Assembly: GCA_913061235.1 (NCBI GenBank)
Contig: CAJXTB010000027.1
Location: 19,734 to 83,733, forward strand
Direction of reading: 5' to 3'
DNA length: 64,000 nucleotides
DNA from: an uncultured Pseudomonadota bacterium
Lineage (GTDB): Bacteria > Myxococcota_A > UBA796 > GCA-2862545
Shown here one piece after another: positions 25,963-35,977 of this stretch; position 1 is the stretch's first letter; each line of letters opens with the position of its first letter. Under the pieces are notes generated by a model. It saw nothing but the letters and a program-made list of their open reading frames with translations, ran no database searches and was not told where the DNA came from. The position numbers and the translations under genes were made by a program.

Positions 25963-26123
25963 GCTGCTTTGATGCCTCCAACGGAGCACGATGCATAGCG
26001 CATCGCGGCTACCTCGGCCCCACTTCAAGTAGGCGCCGTGACAATCCGGCGCACAAGGGCGACGCAGGGCCAGGCCTTAGGCTAACGTGGCGGCCTGTAA
26101 GTCTCCGCACTCAGGCTGGTTCT

Positions 26124-29100
26124 ATGCGCTCGTCAAGCTTCCCTCGCTCTGCCCTCATCCTACTCGGTGTCTCAGGTGTGCTCGCCGCAGCCGCAGCGAC
26201 CCTGGTCCAACCGACCGATGCAGGATTTGATGACACGCTTCGACCGGGCGTTTCGTCCAATGTCACAGCGACTGCCACAAGTGTAGAAATCGCCACAGTC
26301 GTTGCGACAACCGGCGGCTACTACCGAAGCACGACTGGCCGCTTCAAGAACAGCCTGGTGAGCGCCCAGCTCGACAAAGACACCGCCGGCGCGTGGACCG
26401 GGTCGGACAGCCGCTTTGACGCCGGGCTTAGTACCGGCTTTTCGCAGTCCGGAATCTTCCACCCAGGCGAATACCGCGTCGGTACGACCACACGTCACTA
26501 CCGAATCGGTCCCTACCTAAACGCTGGCGACGTCGCGACTCTGGCGAGTGGCACGGTCATGACACCCGTTGCTGAGCCTACCTTTGTGCGCTTCCTGACA
26601 GGTGCTACAACCGGCACAGACCCCGCCGACTACACCATCACCTTCACCTTTGATGGCCCGGGTGGTTCCGACCCGGAAGTGGTTGAGACCGCGACCATCC
26701 AACCCACGGCCGGCACTCCGCGTACCTCAGGCAGCCTAGGCGCCTCCGTCCGCGTACTCACCTCCACCACACTGCTAGGCGAGCTGCTCGATGAAGTCAT
26801 CGTGGAGCTCCCCGCTTCCGCGGACCCTTTGCTCAATGTCGTGATCACCTACCCCGCAGACCTGAACGGACCGCTGGCTGTGTCCCACGAGCTGAGCCAG
26901 GCCGACTACGACACAGTCTTCGATGACTGGCGAGGCGTCTACGCCTCTGGAAACACCGACCTCATCGCACAGGCCGGCCTGACCGGAGACGGCACTGCGT
27001 ATTGGTACGGGTTCGTCTGGGCCGAAACAGGCCTAAGCAGCCCCGCTCCAGTCGAAGCACTGGGTGACATCGACATCTTGGTGTACTGCGGCAACGGTAG
27101 CAGCACATGGACGCTCGCTGGAGACTTCGCCCCATCCGACAGCGAATTCGCAGGGTCCACACACCCACTGACCAACAACGGAACCGGCGCCTGTGTCGGC
27201 CCTTACGTTCGGTATGAAGCAAGCTTTGAAGCGCACTTAGACGCCAGCCCGTCGCTCGATTCCGTCACTTTCCTCTACGACGTGGACGCCGACGGAGACG
27301 GCATTGGCGCCCTGGGCTACCGGCCAGATGGTAGCCAAGGCCAGGCCGACTGCAACGACAATGACGCGACCATCTCCCCAGATGCAGACGAACTCTGCGG
27401 CGATGGCATCGACAACAACTGCGACGGTTCAGGCGACAACCTCACAGACGACGAAGATGGCGACCTCCTCGACTCAGAGGCCGAAGCGGCCGTGGGCACC
27501 GACCCTTGCGAAGAAGACACCGACAACGACGGCATCAACGACCGTCTCGAAATCCAAGTCACCATCACCAACCCACTCGATGCCGATACAGATGATGACG
27601 GCCTGTCCGACGGCGCGGAAGACCCCAACAGTGATGGTTGTAGCGTAGGCGAGACCTGCTCATCGGCCCACGACACAGACGGCGACGGCCTAACGGACGG
27701 TCTCGAGCTCGGCGTCACCACACCCATCCCAGGCGGCACAACCGCCGGCGGCATTGTCTTCATTGGAACAGAGATCATCGACGGAGGCAGCCCGTGGAGG
27801 GCTGACGCTCAGCCGGGCACAACAACCATCGCCACAAACCCAGACAGCGACGGTGACGGTCTATGTGACGGCAACATCTCCTTCGGGGCCTGTGTCGCCG
27901 GCGAAGATGACAATGCAGACGGCTTCTACAACGACACCGAGACCAACCCTCGGGCCGCAGACAGTGACCTAGACGGCGCGAACGACCGCATCGAGAAAGT
28001 GGTTGAGCTGACCGACCCTCGCGACACCGACACCGACAACGACGGCATCTTGGACGGCCCGGAAATCGCGGGTGTGACGGATCCCAAAGACGCCGACTCT
28101 GACGACGACGGCCTGTCTGACAACGACGAGTCCACCACAGACCCCTTGGATGCGGACTCTGACGACGACGGTCTTAGTGACGGTCTTGAGCTCGGCCGAA
28201 CCACCGGGATCCCAGGCGGAACGTCAACGGGTACCTTCGTCGACTTCGGTGGCACAGCCAACAGCTGGATCCCAGACAGCGATCCCACCTCGACCACCCT
28301 GCCAACCAACCCCGACAGCGACAACGACGGCGCCTGTGACGGCCCGGTCGATGTCAGCCCGGACTGCGTGGCCGGCGAAGACCTCAACTTCAACGGAAAC
28401 AAAGAAACCGACGAGTCCGACCCGAACGATGACGACTCGGACAACGACACGCGCAATGATGGTCTCGAGATTGCCAACGGCACTGACCCGTTGAACTCAG
28501 ACACGGACAATGACGGCATCAGCGACGGACAAGAGACGGCGACGGACGCCCTCGACGCCGACCGCGACGATGATGGCATCAAGGACGGTGATGAAGCCGC
28601 CCTGAACACCAACCCATCCGTCTTCGACACCGACGGCGACGGCCTCGGTGACGGTCTGGAAGTTGGACGCACCATCCGAATCCCCATTGGCACGAGCTCC
28701 CCAGGCGGCATCGCCTTCTTGGGCACGGCAGTCGGTTTTGTTGGAGACACAAACACCAGCCAGAACACCCTGCCGAACAACCCCGACTCCGACAACGATG
28801 GCTTGTGTGACGGCCCCGGCAACGCCGCCGGCTGCTCGCCTGGCGAAGACCGCAACGCCAATGGCGCGGTCGACGGAACCGGTGCCAACGCCGAGACCGA
28901 CCCCAGAAACTCCGACACCGACAGCGACACCTTGTCCGACGGCGCCGAAGAAGCGGCCAACCCGCACATCACAGACCCACTGACACGGGACTCCGACGGA
29001 GACGGCCTGGGCGATGCTGATGAAGCAGCCAACAACACCAATCCGCGAGACAGCGACTCGGACGACGACGGCCTGTCCGATGACGATGAAGTAGGCGCCG

Positions 29101-32100
29101 GCACAACCAACGCCAACGCAGCCGACACCGACGGCGACGGCCTCAACGACGGCCTCGAGAGCGGACGCACTGTCGCCCTACTCCCCGGCACCTCTAGTGT
29201 TCGTGGCTTGCCCTTCACCGGTACGGCGAACTCCTGGGTTCCAGACACGCCCAACAGCGGAACCACCAACCCCCTCCGTGCCGACACCGACAGCGACGGC
29301 CTGTGTGACGGTCCCGGAAACGCCAACGGCTGCACCCCTGGCGAAGACCGCAACGCCAACGGTACGATCGATGGTACCGGCGCCCAGACCGAGACCGACC
29401 CGAACAACTCCGATTCAGACGGTGACACCCTGTCCGATGGCGTCGAAGAAGCAACCCTCACCGACCCACTCGTACAAGACACCGACGGTGACGGCCTGCG
29501 CGATGACGCAGAAGCCCAACAAGGCACCAACCCACGAGACCGCGACTCCGACGACGACGGACTGTCGGACAATGAAGAGACTGGCGGCAACACCACCAAC
29601 GCCAACGTTGCCGACACGGACAACGACGGACTGAATGACGGCCTAGAGCTTGGCCGCACCACCGGTCACACCGACGGTACCTCCAGTGTTCGCGGCCTGA
29701 CCTACTCGGGTACGGCCAGCTCATGGGTCCCTGACTCGCCCAACAGCGGCACCACGAATCCCCGCAACGCCGACAGCGACAGCGACGGCCTGTGCGACGG
29801 CGACCGGAACGTAAACACCGGAACCGGCTCCCCGTGCGCAGATGGCGAAGACACCAACCTCAACGGTCGTATCGACCAGACCGGCGCGAACCAAGAGACC
29901 AACCCGAACGACAGCGACTCGGACGACGACACCGCACTGGATGGGCGCGAAGTCACCGTCTTGGGCAGCGACCCACTTGATGACGACACCGATGACGACG
30001 GCATCCTGGACGGTAACGAAACCGTCGCCAACGTGCGCGACGCAGACTCAGATGACGACGGCCTGTCCGACTTCGAAGAGCGCTCCCCTGGCGGTACCGG
30101 AACCAACGCCAACGATGGCGACTCGGACGACGACTTGCTCAACGATGGACTCGAGCTGGGTCGCACCGTCCGAATCGCTGGCGGCACAAGCTCACCCCGC
30201 GGCATCACGTTCACAGGAACAGCAAGCAGCTGGACTCCTGACTCGGACCCGAACGTCGCTGAAAACACCAATCCGTTGAGCAACGACTCCGACAGTGACC
30301 AACGGCGCGACGGTATTGAAGACTTCAACCGCAACGGTGCCATCGACGCTAACGAGACCGACCCGAACAACGCCGACACCGACATGGACGGCATTATCGA
30401 CGGTCTTGAAGACCGGAACAACAGCGGCCCCGTAGTGGATGCCGGCGAGACCGACCCGCTAGACGGCGACTCGGACGACGACGGCTTGGCCGATGGCTTC
30501 GAACACGGCGCAAACGGCGTTCGGGACAATGGCGAGACCAACGCCCTCGTCTTCGACACAGACGCGGACTTCATTGGGGATGGCGCCGAGGTCAACATCA
30601 CCCGCACCAACCCGCTGCTGACCGACTCTGACGGCGACACCGCCTTTGACGCCTACGAGCTCGGTGTGCTCGCGACCAACACCACCAACAACACTGGTTT
30701 GCCGCACATTGTGGTCGGTCTCATCACACCCATTCTCAACACTGACGGCGACTTGCTCATCGACGCCCTCGACGAGGACGACGACAACGACGGCATTCTC
30801 ACCAGTGCCGAGAAGGATTTTGGCGGCACGGTCGATGCCCTGGACAGTGACGGCGACCTCCGGCCGAACTTCCGCGAAGAGGACGACGACAACGACGGTG
30901 CTCTCACCATCCATGAGCTCGCTGTCGGCACCGACCACAAGTTTGGCGACACCGACAACGACGGCCTTCTCGACGGCTGGGAGTACGGTCCTGACTACGT
31001 CGCCGACCGCACCATCCCAGCGAACCCGCTGAACAGTGACAACGACGATTTGATCGACGCAAATGACGATGACGACGACAACGACGGCATTCTCACCAAC
31101 GACGAGATGTCTGACGGTAACCTTGATGGTCGACTGACCGGCATTGAGCTGGCCACCAACGACCGCGAGGGCTGTGGCGCGGTTCCTGACGGCCTCCTGT
31201 GTCACCTGGACACCGACTGTGATGGCGACGGCATCTGCGACGGTTCGGCGCCGACCAGCGCAGAGTGTACAGCGGGTGGCGAGTTCACCCGGCCCGGTGG
31301 CATCCCCGCCTTGGAAGACCTGCAGGACCTCGACAACGACCTCCTGCCCAACATCTGGGACTGTGACGACGAAGACGGCGGCGTTGGCGACTCCGACGGC
31401 GACGGCTTCTCGAACAACGAAGAAAACAGCGTGTGCGTCACCGCTGACACACCGTTCATCTCCACCTGTGTGCTCAACGACAGCGGCAATGACTACAACT
31501 GCTGCATGGACCCTGGAAGCCCCGACACAGACGGCGACGGCGTGCCAGACAATGTTGAAGTCACCAACATCGACTCCCCCACTCAGACGGACGACGACAA
31601 CATCCCAGATGTGCTCGACGATGACGACGACGACGACGGCATCCTGACCCGCTTCGAGGACTACAACGCTCCCGGACTAGGCTTCTGCGCCGACCGCAAC
31701 GCCGGTGAAGTCTCGGGCGACGGCGACCCTACCAACGACGACACCGACGGTGACCGGATCGCCGACTACCTCGACAACGACGACGACAACGACGAAGACC
31801 CGACCTCCGCAGAAGCGCACACTCCCGGTACCTACGCCTGCGACTTCTCCATCCTCAACGACGAAGGCTTCCCCGAGCTCGACGAAGATGGCGACGGCAT
31901 TCCCGACTACCTCGACGGTATCGAAGACGGCCCGACCGCAGACAACGACGGAGACGGCATCAGCAACGGTGACGAGGCAGCCCTGGGTCTAGACCCCAAC
32001 ACCGTCGACAGCGACGATGACGGCGTGCCTGACGACATCGAGCTTGGCGATATCGACGACCCCACAGACACAGACGAAGATGGCACCATCGACGCCCTGG

Positions 32101-32426
32101 ACTCAGACGACGACGGTGACGGCATCCCAACTGACGAAGAAGGCGCGTTCGACTTCGACAATGACGGTACCTCCAACTACTTGGACACAGACTCGGACGG
32201 CGATGGCATCTCCGACGAAGACGAAGGAACCGGCGACAGCGACGGTGATGGCGCTCCAGACTTCCTCGACACCTTCGATGACGTCTTCGGCAGTGGCCCC
32301 GCGGAAGTCGATGGCAGTCAGACCAACGAAGAGTTCAGCGCTGGCTGTGACGCCTCCTCAGGTGCCCCCTTCGCCCTGTTCGCATTCCCCCTCGGCCTCC
32401 TGTTGCTTCGTCGCAAGCGTCGGTAG
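26124..32426 (+). CDS. Giant thrombospondin type 3-repeat protein with MYXO-CTERM-like tail
   Basis: A 2100-residue surface protein. An N-terminal signal (LILLGVSGVLAAAAATL) is followed by about 380 residues without recognised motif, one MopE-type metal-binding motif (about residues 405-440, DCNDNDATISPDADELCGDG), and then some 1500 residues of Ca2+-binding TSP3 repeats (D.D.DG..D..E). Within these, six long repeats of about 160 residues (480-510 bases) each begin DGLELGRT and contain SSW.PDS and NPDSDSDGLCDG; their starts are near 27690, 28170, 28650, 29140, 29635 and 30145. The C-terminus has a Cys, a hydrophobic segment (FALFAFPLGLLLL) and RRKRR, the MYXO-CTERM tripartite sorting form. Likely calcium-stiffened surface fibre. 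Confidence 0.88.
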   Translation: MRSSSFPRSALILLGVSGVLAAAAATLVQPTDAGFDDTLRPGVSSNVTATATSVEIATVVATTGGYYRSTTGRFKNSLVSAQLDKDTAGAWTGSDSRFDAGLSTGFSQSGIFHPGEYRVGTTTRHYRIGPYLNAGDVATLASGTVMTPVAEPTFVRFLTGATTGTDPADYTITFTFDGPGGSDPEVVETATIQPTAGTPRTSGSLGASVRVLTSTTLLGELLDEVIVELPASADPLLNVVITYPADLNGPLAVSHELSQADYDTVFDDWRGVYASGNTDLIAQAGLTGDGTAYWYGFVWAETGLSSPAPVEALGDIDILVYCGNGSSTWTLAGDFAPSDSEFAGSTHPLTNNGTGACVGPYVRYEASFEAHLDASPSLDSVTFLYDVDADGDGIGALGYRPDGSQGQADCNDNDATISPDADELCGDGIDNNCDGSGDNLTDDEDGDLLDSEAEAAVGTDPCEEDTDNDGINDRLEIQVTITNPLDADTDDDGLSDGAEDPNSDGCSVGETCSSAHDTDGDGLTDGLELGVTTPIPGGTTAGGIVFIGTEIIDGGSPWRADAQPGTTTIATNPDSDGDGLCDGNISFGACVAGEDDNADGFYNDTETNPRAADSDLDGANDRIEKVVELTDPRDTDTDNDGILDGPEIAGVTDPKDADSDDDGLSDNDESTTDPLDADSDDDGLSDGLELGRTTGIPGGTSTGTFVDFGGTANSWIPDSDPTSTTLPTNPDSDNDGACDGPVDVSPDCVAGEDLNFNGNKETDESDPNDDDSDNDTRNDGLEIANGTDPLNSDTDNDGISDGQETATDALDADRDDDGIKDGDEAALNTNPSVFDTDGDGLGDGLEVGRTIRIPIGTSSPGGIAFLGTAVGFVGDTNTSQNTLPNNPDSDNDGLCDGPGNAAGCSPGEDRNANGAVDGTGANAETDPRNSDTDSDTLSDGAEEAANPHITDPLTRDSDGDGLGDADEAANNTNPRDSDSDDDGLSDDDEVGAGTTNANAADTDGDGLNDGLESGRTVALLPGTSSVRGLPFTGTANSWVPDTPNSGTTNPLRADTDSDGLCDGPGNANGCTPGEDRNANGTIDGTGAQTETDPNNSDSDGDTLSDGVEEATLTDPLVQDTDGDGLRDDAEAQQGTNPRDRDSDDDGLSDNEETGGNTTNANVADTDNDGLNDGLELGRTTGHTDGTSSVRGLTYSGTASSWVPDSPNSGTTNPRNADSDSDGLCDGDRNVNTGTGSPCADGEDTNLNGRIDQTGANQETNPNDSDSDDDTALDGREVTVLGSDPLDDDTDDDGILDGNETVANVRDADSDDDGLSDFEERSPGGTGTNANDGDSDDDLLNDGLELGRTVRIAGGTSSPRGITFTGTASSWTPDSDPNVAENTNPLSNDSDSDQRRDGIEDFNRNGAIDANETDPNNADTDMDGIIDGLEDRNNSGPVVDAGETDPLDGDSDDDGLADGFEHGANGVRDNGETNALVFDTDADFIGDGAEVNITRTNPLLTDSDGDTAFDAYELGVLATNTTNNTGLPHIVVGLITPILNTDGDLLIDALDEDDDNDGILTSAEKDFGGTVDALDSDGDLRPNFREEDDDNDGALTIHELAVGTDHKFGDTDNDGLLDGWEYGPDYVADRTIPANPLNSDNDDLIDANDDDDDNDGILTNDEMSDGNLDGRLTGIELATNDREGCGAVPDGLLCHLDTDCDGDGICDGSAPTSAECTAGGEFTRPGGIPALEDLQDLDNDLLPNIWDCDDEDGGVGDSDGDGFSNNEENSVCVTADTPFISTCVLNDSGNDYNCCMDPGSPDTDGDGVPDNVEVTNIDSPTQTDDDNIPDVLDDDDDDDGILTRFEDYNAPGLGFCADRNAGEVSGDGDPTNDDTDGDRIADYLDNDDDNDEDPTSAEAHTPGTYACDFSILNDEGFPELDEDGDGIPDYLDGIEDGPTADNDGDGISNGDEAALGLDPNTVDSDDDGVPDDIELGDIDDPTDTDEDGTIDALDSDDDGDGIPTDEEGAFDFDNDGTSNYLDTDSDGDGISDEDEGTGDSDGDGAPDFLDTFDDVFGSGPAEVDGSQTNEEFSAGCDASSGAPFALFAFPLGLLLLRRKRR

Positions 32427-32507
32427 AGTCGAGAGGGTGTCGAATTGGGTCATCCGCAGTAGCCGGACGGCCAATGCCGGTCTACGTGCCAACCAGAGAG
32501 GCTTCCC

Positions 32508-32738
32508 ATGAAACTTGCCGCACATCCCCTTGTCGTCGCTGTTGCTATGGGTCTACTGGATGTTGGCGCTCTGGCGGCGTTTGACGACACCACGCCCCAA
32601 GCCCACCCCGAGCAGGACTGCGCTACCTGCGATGACAGCGAAAACGCCCAGTTGGTCAGTGCTCTAAGCAGTGAGAAGACCACGCAAGATGACGGCTTGG
32701 CAGAGCTTATTCACGAAGTACGTGGCGTCCTCGGCTAA
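32508..32738 (+). CDS. Small secreted protein of unknown function
   Basis: A 76-residue product with a hydrophobic signal (HPLVVAVAMGLLDVGALA) and a short hydrophilic mature part containing a Cys-x-x-Cys pair (DCATCDD), which could bind a metal or be redox-active. GAGAGG upstream of the ATG. No family recognised. It lies 81 bases behind the TSP3 gene; no clear terminator between. Confidence 0.5.
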   Translation: MKLAAHPLVVAVAMGLLDVGALAAFDDTTPQAHPEQDCATCDDSENAQLVSALSSEKTTQDDGLAELIHEVRGVLG

Positions 32739-32882
32739 GGCAAAGCGCACATTAGCGTTTTCTACTTGTCACGTTTTATTGTTCTTGCGGCAGGGTCTTC
32801 ATTGCGGCATCTTCTTTGTGTCAGCGCGGCGTTCAACTCGACGGACGCGAGCCGCTTACACAAACGTCACTCGGAGCCACCC

Positions 32883-33398
32883 ATGAAGACCACCCTCGTT
32901 GCATCGATCGCTGCCCTCGCACTCACCTCTGCTTGCACCCAAGAGCTGTCCAGTCGCAATGGCGACTCCGCCGGCTACATGCGCGGTGACCTCGGTACCG
33001 TCTCCGACATCGATGACGGCCTGCACGACGCCTTCATGTACAGCGATGGCATGAACACCCACCTCGAAGTGCACGCCCTTGGCGACTACGGTTGGGCCAT
33101 GGTCGGCATCGACATCTGGGGCGCCGAGTTCGGCAGTGGCCCACTCGCCGCTGGCCAGACCATGACCTTCTACTCCGACGGCCGCGTTGAGGGTGATGAC
33201 CAAGTTGGCGGCACCGGCATCGGCTGCTCGGGCCCAGACTACGGCCAGTTCGACTACGACGAGCCGTCCGAACAAATCGGCCTGTCTATCGACACGGACC
33301 CAGAGACCGGCGGCATCATCGTCGACATCATCGCTGACTTCGGTGACAACGGTGTTGTTGAGACCAGTGTCCCACTCAATGGCGTCACAATGTACTAA
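32883..33398 (+). CDS. Lipoprotein of unknown function
   Basis: A 171-residue lipoprotein: MKTTLVASIAALALTSAC, lipobox TSAC with Cys18. The mature domain is acidic and beta-rich (GLHDAFMYSDGMNTHLEVHALGDYGWAMVGIDIW is the start of the conserved-looking part) with one further cysteine (GIGCSGPD). The frame extends to 32766 upstream but lacks signal features there. I do not recognise it. A hairpin region follows. Confidence 0.6.
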   Translation: MKTTLVASIAALALTSACTQELSSRNGDSAGYMRGDLGTVSDIDDGLHDAFMYSDGMNTHLEVHALGDYGWAMVGIDIWGAEFGSGPLAAGQTMTFYSDGRVEGDDQVGGTGIGCSGPDYGQFDYDEPSEQIGLSIDTDPETGGIIVDIIADFGDNGVVETSVPLNGVTMY

Positions 33399-33427
33399 GC
33401 AAGTCGCCTTCGGGCGAACTTGACTCC

Positions 33428-33480
33428 GAGACGCCGGGCTTCTTCGCTTTCATCTGAAAGCAGGGAGTCCGGCGTTTCTC
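33428..33480 (+). terminator. Nested hairpin, probable terminator
   Basis: Outer arms GAGACGCCGG/CCGGCGTTTCTC (33428-33437, 33469-33480) enclose an inner GCTTTC/GAAAGC hairpin; a smaller hairpin TCGCC/GGCGA precedes it at about 33405. It stands 30 bases past the lipoprotein stop. Confidence 0.55.
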
Positions 33481-33516
33481 GTTGCATCGTGCTGCGACAA
33501 TCTTGGGGGCTGGGGA

Positions 33517-33628
33517 GGTCAGAGGTCAGATATCAGAGGTCAGAGCAGGTGCCCTTCGGCACCGGCGTCTCTGCACTCCCTCGCCGATACTTCCGGGCGA
33601 GCCGATTGTTCTGACGTCGGACGTCCGA
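33517..33628. repeat. Heptad-bounded repeat element, copy B (downstream of imuB)
   Basis: Left edge of four heptads (GGTCAGA, GGTCAGA, TATCAGA, GGTCAGA; 33517-33544); right edge a degenerate inverted array (33608-33628). The inner segment GAGCAGGTGCCC...GCACCGG matches copy C. Its 5' flank TCTTGGGGGCTGGGGAG recurs 138 bases on before copy C, so B and C look like a tandem duplication. Confidence 0.65.
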
Positions 33629-33654
33629 ACGGCGAAGGTCTTGGGGACTAGGCA

Positions 33655-33777
33655 GTTCAGAGGCCAGATATCAGAGCATAGAGCAGGTCCCCGCCAGCAC
33701 CGGTATCTCAGCGTACACGCGCCAAACGCACCCGGCGCAAGCCGGTTGATCTGACCTCTGACTTCTGACGTCCGAAC
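33655..33777. repeat. Heptad-bounded repeat element, copy C (directly downstream of imuB)
   Basis: Left heptads 33655-33682, right inverted heptads 33750-33777 (TCTGACC, TCTGACT, TCTGACG, TCCGAAC). The right inner part GCGCAAGCCGGTTGATCTGA resembles copy D (GCGCAAGCTGGGTGCTCTGA). Ends 27 bases from the imuB stop. Apart from the terminator and B, C, the 406-base gap 33399-33804 holds no gene. Confidence 0.65.
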
Positions 33778-33804
33778 CACCAAAATCCCCGCAAGCCCAC
33801 AGCT

Positions 33805-35349
33805 TCAGTCGAACCAGCCATGGCGAAACCACCGGGCGCGTTCGCGGTACACCCAAGACGCCCCCTGACTGGTTGAGACCACCCAATACTCACGATCAAA
33901 CCCACCCTCTGGTCGCCACCAGTCCGACTGCAGCCGCTCCGGCCCTTCACAGCGCGCGACTTGCTCCCAGCCGGTACGCCCGTGAATGTTCACCGGCCTG
34001 CCTTGGTGCACACGGACCTGAATCGGTTCAGCCGGACTCAACAACCGAGTAGGTCGCGGACACGGCAAGCTGCTCTCCCACTTCACCAGCGCATCCACTG
34101 GATCCGGCTTGCTCAGCCGCTCTGGCTTTGCGGGTGGAGCATCCGGCGCAAAGGGTACCGCCTTCCACGCAGCTTCCGGACGCCAAGTATCGACCTCTTC
34201 GGTAGCGAAGAGCGCCCCAGAGCCCAGGGCGTCGGTCAGTCGTGCCAACAACTCTGGCAGCACCTCGTCCCCTTCCGTGCGATCGACCAAACCCGGCTGC
34301 CACCCCGCTTCACCCGAGACTTCTTCGACTTCAATCGCCAGCTCCACCACCGGGGCATCGAGCTTGAGGTTCTCTAGACGCGTACGGACAATGCGCTCAA
34401 GCCCTGGAACACTGCGTGTTGGACGGCCTACGCTGACCGAGACCAAGCGAGTGTGACCAGAGTCCAAGACCAGCCGAAGAACCAAGCGCACTACGGCCTG
34501 GTCACGCTTGGCCAGCATGTCTACCACCTGGTGCAGCAACCCAGGCAGGACAAAGTGAATGGGTGCCAGCGTAACAGTCGGTCCCCCCAGCACGACCTCG
34601 GCCACAATCGGAGACGTGTCCTTCGCCCACACCGATGGTGCACGCGAAGCGGCTTGGCCACGTGCCACTCGATGCAGTCGGAGTCCACGCTCACCAAAGC
34701 GACCCGAGATCGACGCGGGGTCGAGCGCCGCCCATTGACCAATTCTCTCAATGCCAAGCGCATCCAACGTGTGCGCCAAGCTCTCATCTGGAAATAGCGA
34801 CCACACCGGGAGTGGTGCCAACGCCTCGGCACAGCATCCAGGAGGAACGATAGGGTCGTGGTCTTGAGAGACGGCCAGCGCACGCGCAGCGACCGGGTCA
34901 TCGGCAATCGCCAAGCGACAGTGGTGGCCCCATGAGGTGGCAAGCTCACGAACGGCCTTGGCAATACCCGTCTCCCCACCAAACAGATGTGCTGTGCCGC
35001 CCACCTCAATCGCCAGATCGTCATCCGACAGCACCAGCACTCGGTCGGACAAACGCCCATACGCACTCGCGAGGGCCGCCCAGTCAGCGGCCTCCCCTTC
35101 CAGGTCGAGGGGTTCGAGCTGGATTTCAGGAACTCGCGCTCGGCACTCGGTCGCCGTCATTCCTTCGCGCAGTCCGGCATGACGAGCCGCCGGTGTGAGT
35201 GCGACCAAGCGCACCGCACTCTTTCGCTCAGCGGTCAATGCAGCAATGTCGTCGGCAAAAAACCCGCATCGTTCCAAGCGAAACGCCGGCAGATGCAACA
35301 CGAGATAGCGCGCTGCTCTCGCCGAGGTCGGAGCTCGCACTACCCCCAT
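33805..35349 (-). CDS. imuB: ImuB, Y-family polymerase-like mutasome hub
   Basis: About 514 residues. ImuB is a catalytically reduced Y-family polymerase relative that links ImuA, DnaE2 and the beta clamp in damage-induced mutagenesis. The N-terminus RYLVLHLPAFRLERCGF replaces the usual acidic catalytic motif (no D at the FxDMDxF position), and later parts match the family: DDLAIEVGGTAHLFGGE, CRLAIADDPVAARALA, GIERIGQWAALDPASISGRFG. The C-terminal 90 residues (PIQVRVHQGRPVNIHGR...YWVVSTSQGASWVYRERARWFRHGWFD) form the ImuB tail; the ending F-R-H-G-W-F-D is typical. The ATG at 35349 overlaps imuA by 10 bases, so they are coupled. Confidence 0.9.
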   Translation of the reverse strand: MGVVRAPTSARAARYLVLHLPAFRLERCGFFADDIAALTAERKSAVRLVALTPAARHAGLREGMTATECRARVPEIQLEPLDLEGEAADWAALASAYGRLSDRVLVLSDDDLAIEVGGTAHLFGGETGIAKAVRELATSWGHHCRLAIADDPVAARALAVSQDHDPIVPPGCCAEALAPLPVWSLFPDESLAHTLDALGIERIGQWAALDPASISGRFGERGLRLHRVARGQAASRAPSVWAKDTSPIVAEVVLGGPTVTLAPIHFVLPGLLHQVVDMLAKRDQAVVRLVLRLVLDSGHTRLVSVSVGRPTRSVPGLERIVRTRLENLKLDAPVVELAIEVEEVSGEAGWQPGLVDRTEGDEVLPELLARLTDALGSGALFATEEVDTWRPEAAWKAVPFAPDAPPAKPERLSKPDPVDALVKWESSLPCPRPTRLLSPAEPIQVRVHQGRPVNIHGRTGWEQVARCEGPERLQSDWWRPEGGFDREYWVVSTSQGASWVYRERARWFRHGWFD

Positions 35350-35963
35350 GGGTGCGCTGCTTGTGGCCACTCTGGCAACGGGGCTTGACGATTGCCAGAG
35401 CCCGTCCGGTCCCGTGTCACCACCAACGATTCCCCAGCCAACTGAAACCGAAGAGTGGCGGGAATACGACGATCCGGGGCTGTTCTCAGCAATAAGACCG
35501 TACACCGACCCAGCTCACAGGCCCGTGACCAGCGAGGTCCCGCACGACGCATCCCGGCCATGCCGCTCACAATCACCAATGGAAAACAGCCCGAACGGGC
35601 AATCTGGTCCACCGCCCACTCAGCGCGGTCATGGCTCGGCTGAACCAGCAGCAGACGCCGAGCCACGACCCCATGCTGGGAAAATGCTGGTGGATACAGA
35701 TCGCGCTGCAAGTCCACCCACGCCACCCGCTCATCTGCCTGCGTTCGCTGAGCGGCGAGGGCCAGCGCCAGCCGTGTACGCCCACTGCCCTCCGCACCAT
35801 TCACTTCAACCAAGGCCGGACGTGGCAGTCCACCAAAGTGCTCATCCAGGGTCGCAACCCCAGTTCGCACTCGTCGACAGACAACATGGACACCCTCAAG
35901 CTCGCGCACGCGTGCCCGGAGCGCATCCAGTGAGGAAACCTCACTCGGCGCGTTTGCTCTCAT
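35340..35963 (-). CDS. imuA: ImuA-like RecA-fold mutasome protein
   Basis: About 207 residues. ImuA-type proteins resemble RecA and work with ImuB and DnaE2. A P-loop is visible, NGAEGSGRT (Walker A), after VRTGVATLDEHFGGLPRPALVEV; then LLLVQPSHDRAEWAVDQI and a strand VTRDRTG near the C-terminus. The start chosen is the ATG at 35963 with GGAAGGA close upstream; the ATG at 35984 lies within a LexA-type box. First gene of the imuAB pair, preceded by an SOS operator. Confidence 0.87.
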   Translation of the reverse strand: MRANAPSEVSSLDALRARVRELEGVHVVCRRVRTGVATLDEHFGGLPRPALVEVNGAEGSGRTRLALALAAQRTQADERVAWVDLQRDLYPPAFSQHGVVARRLLLVQPSHDRAEWAVDQIARSGCFPLVIVSGMAGMRRAGPRWSRACELGRCTVLLLRTAPDRRIPATLRFQLAGESLVVTRDRTGSGNRQAPLPEWPQAAHPWG

Positions 35964-35977
35964 AGATCCTTCCCACC

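Noticed and set aside
27926..29662. Long minus-strand Ser/Pro/Val-rich ORF of 578 codons
   Set aside because: It is antisense to the TSP3 repeats and gains its length from the GAC/GAT-rich repeats of the real gene.
35348..35965. Plus-strand ORF of 205 codons over imuA
   Set aside because: Antisense to a recognised RecA-fold gene preceded by a LexA-type box.
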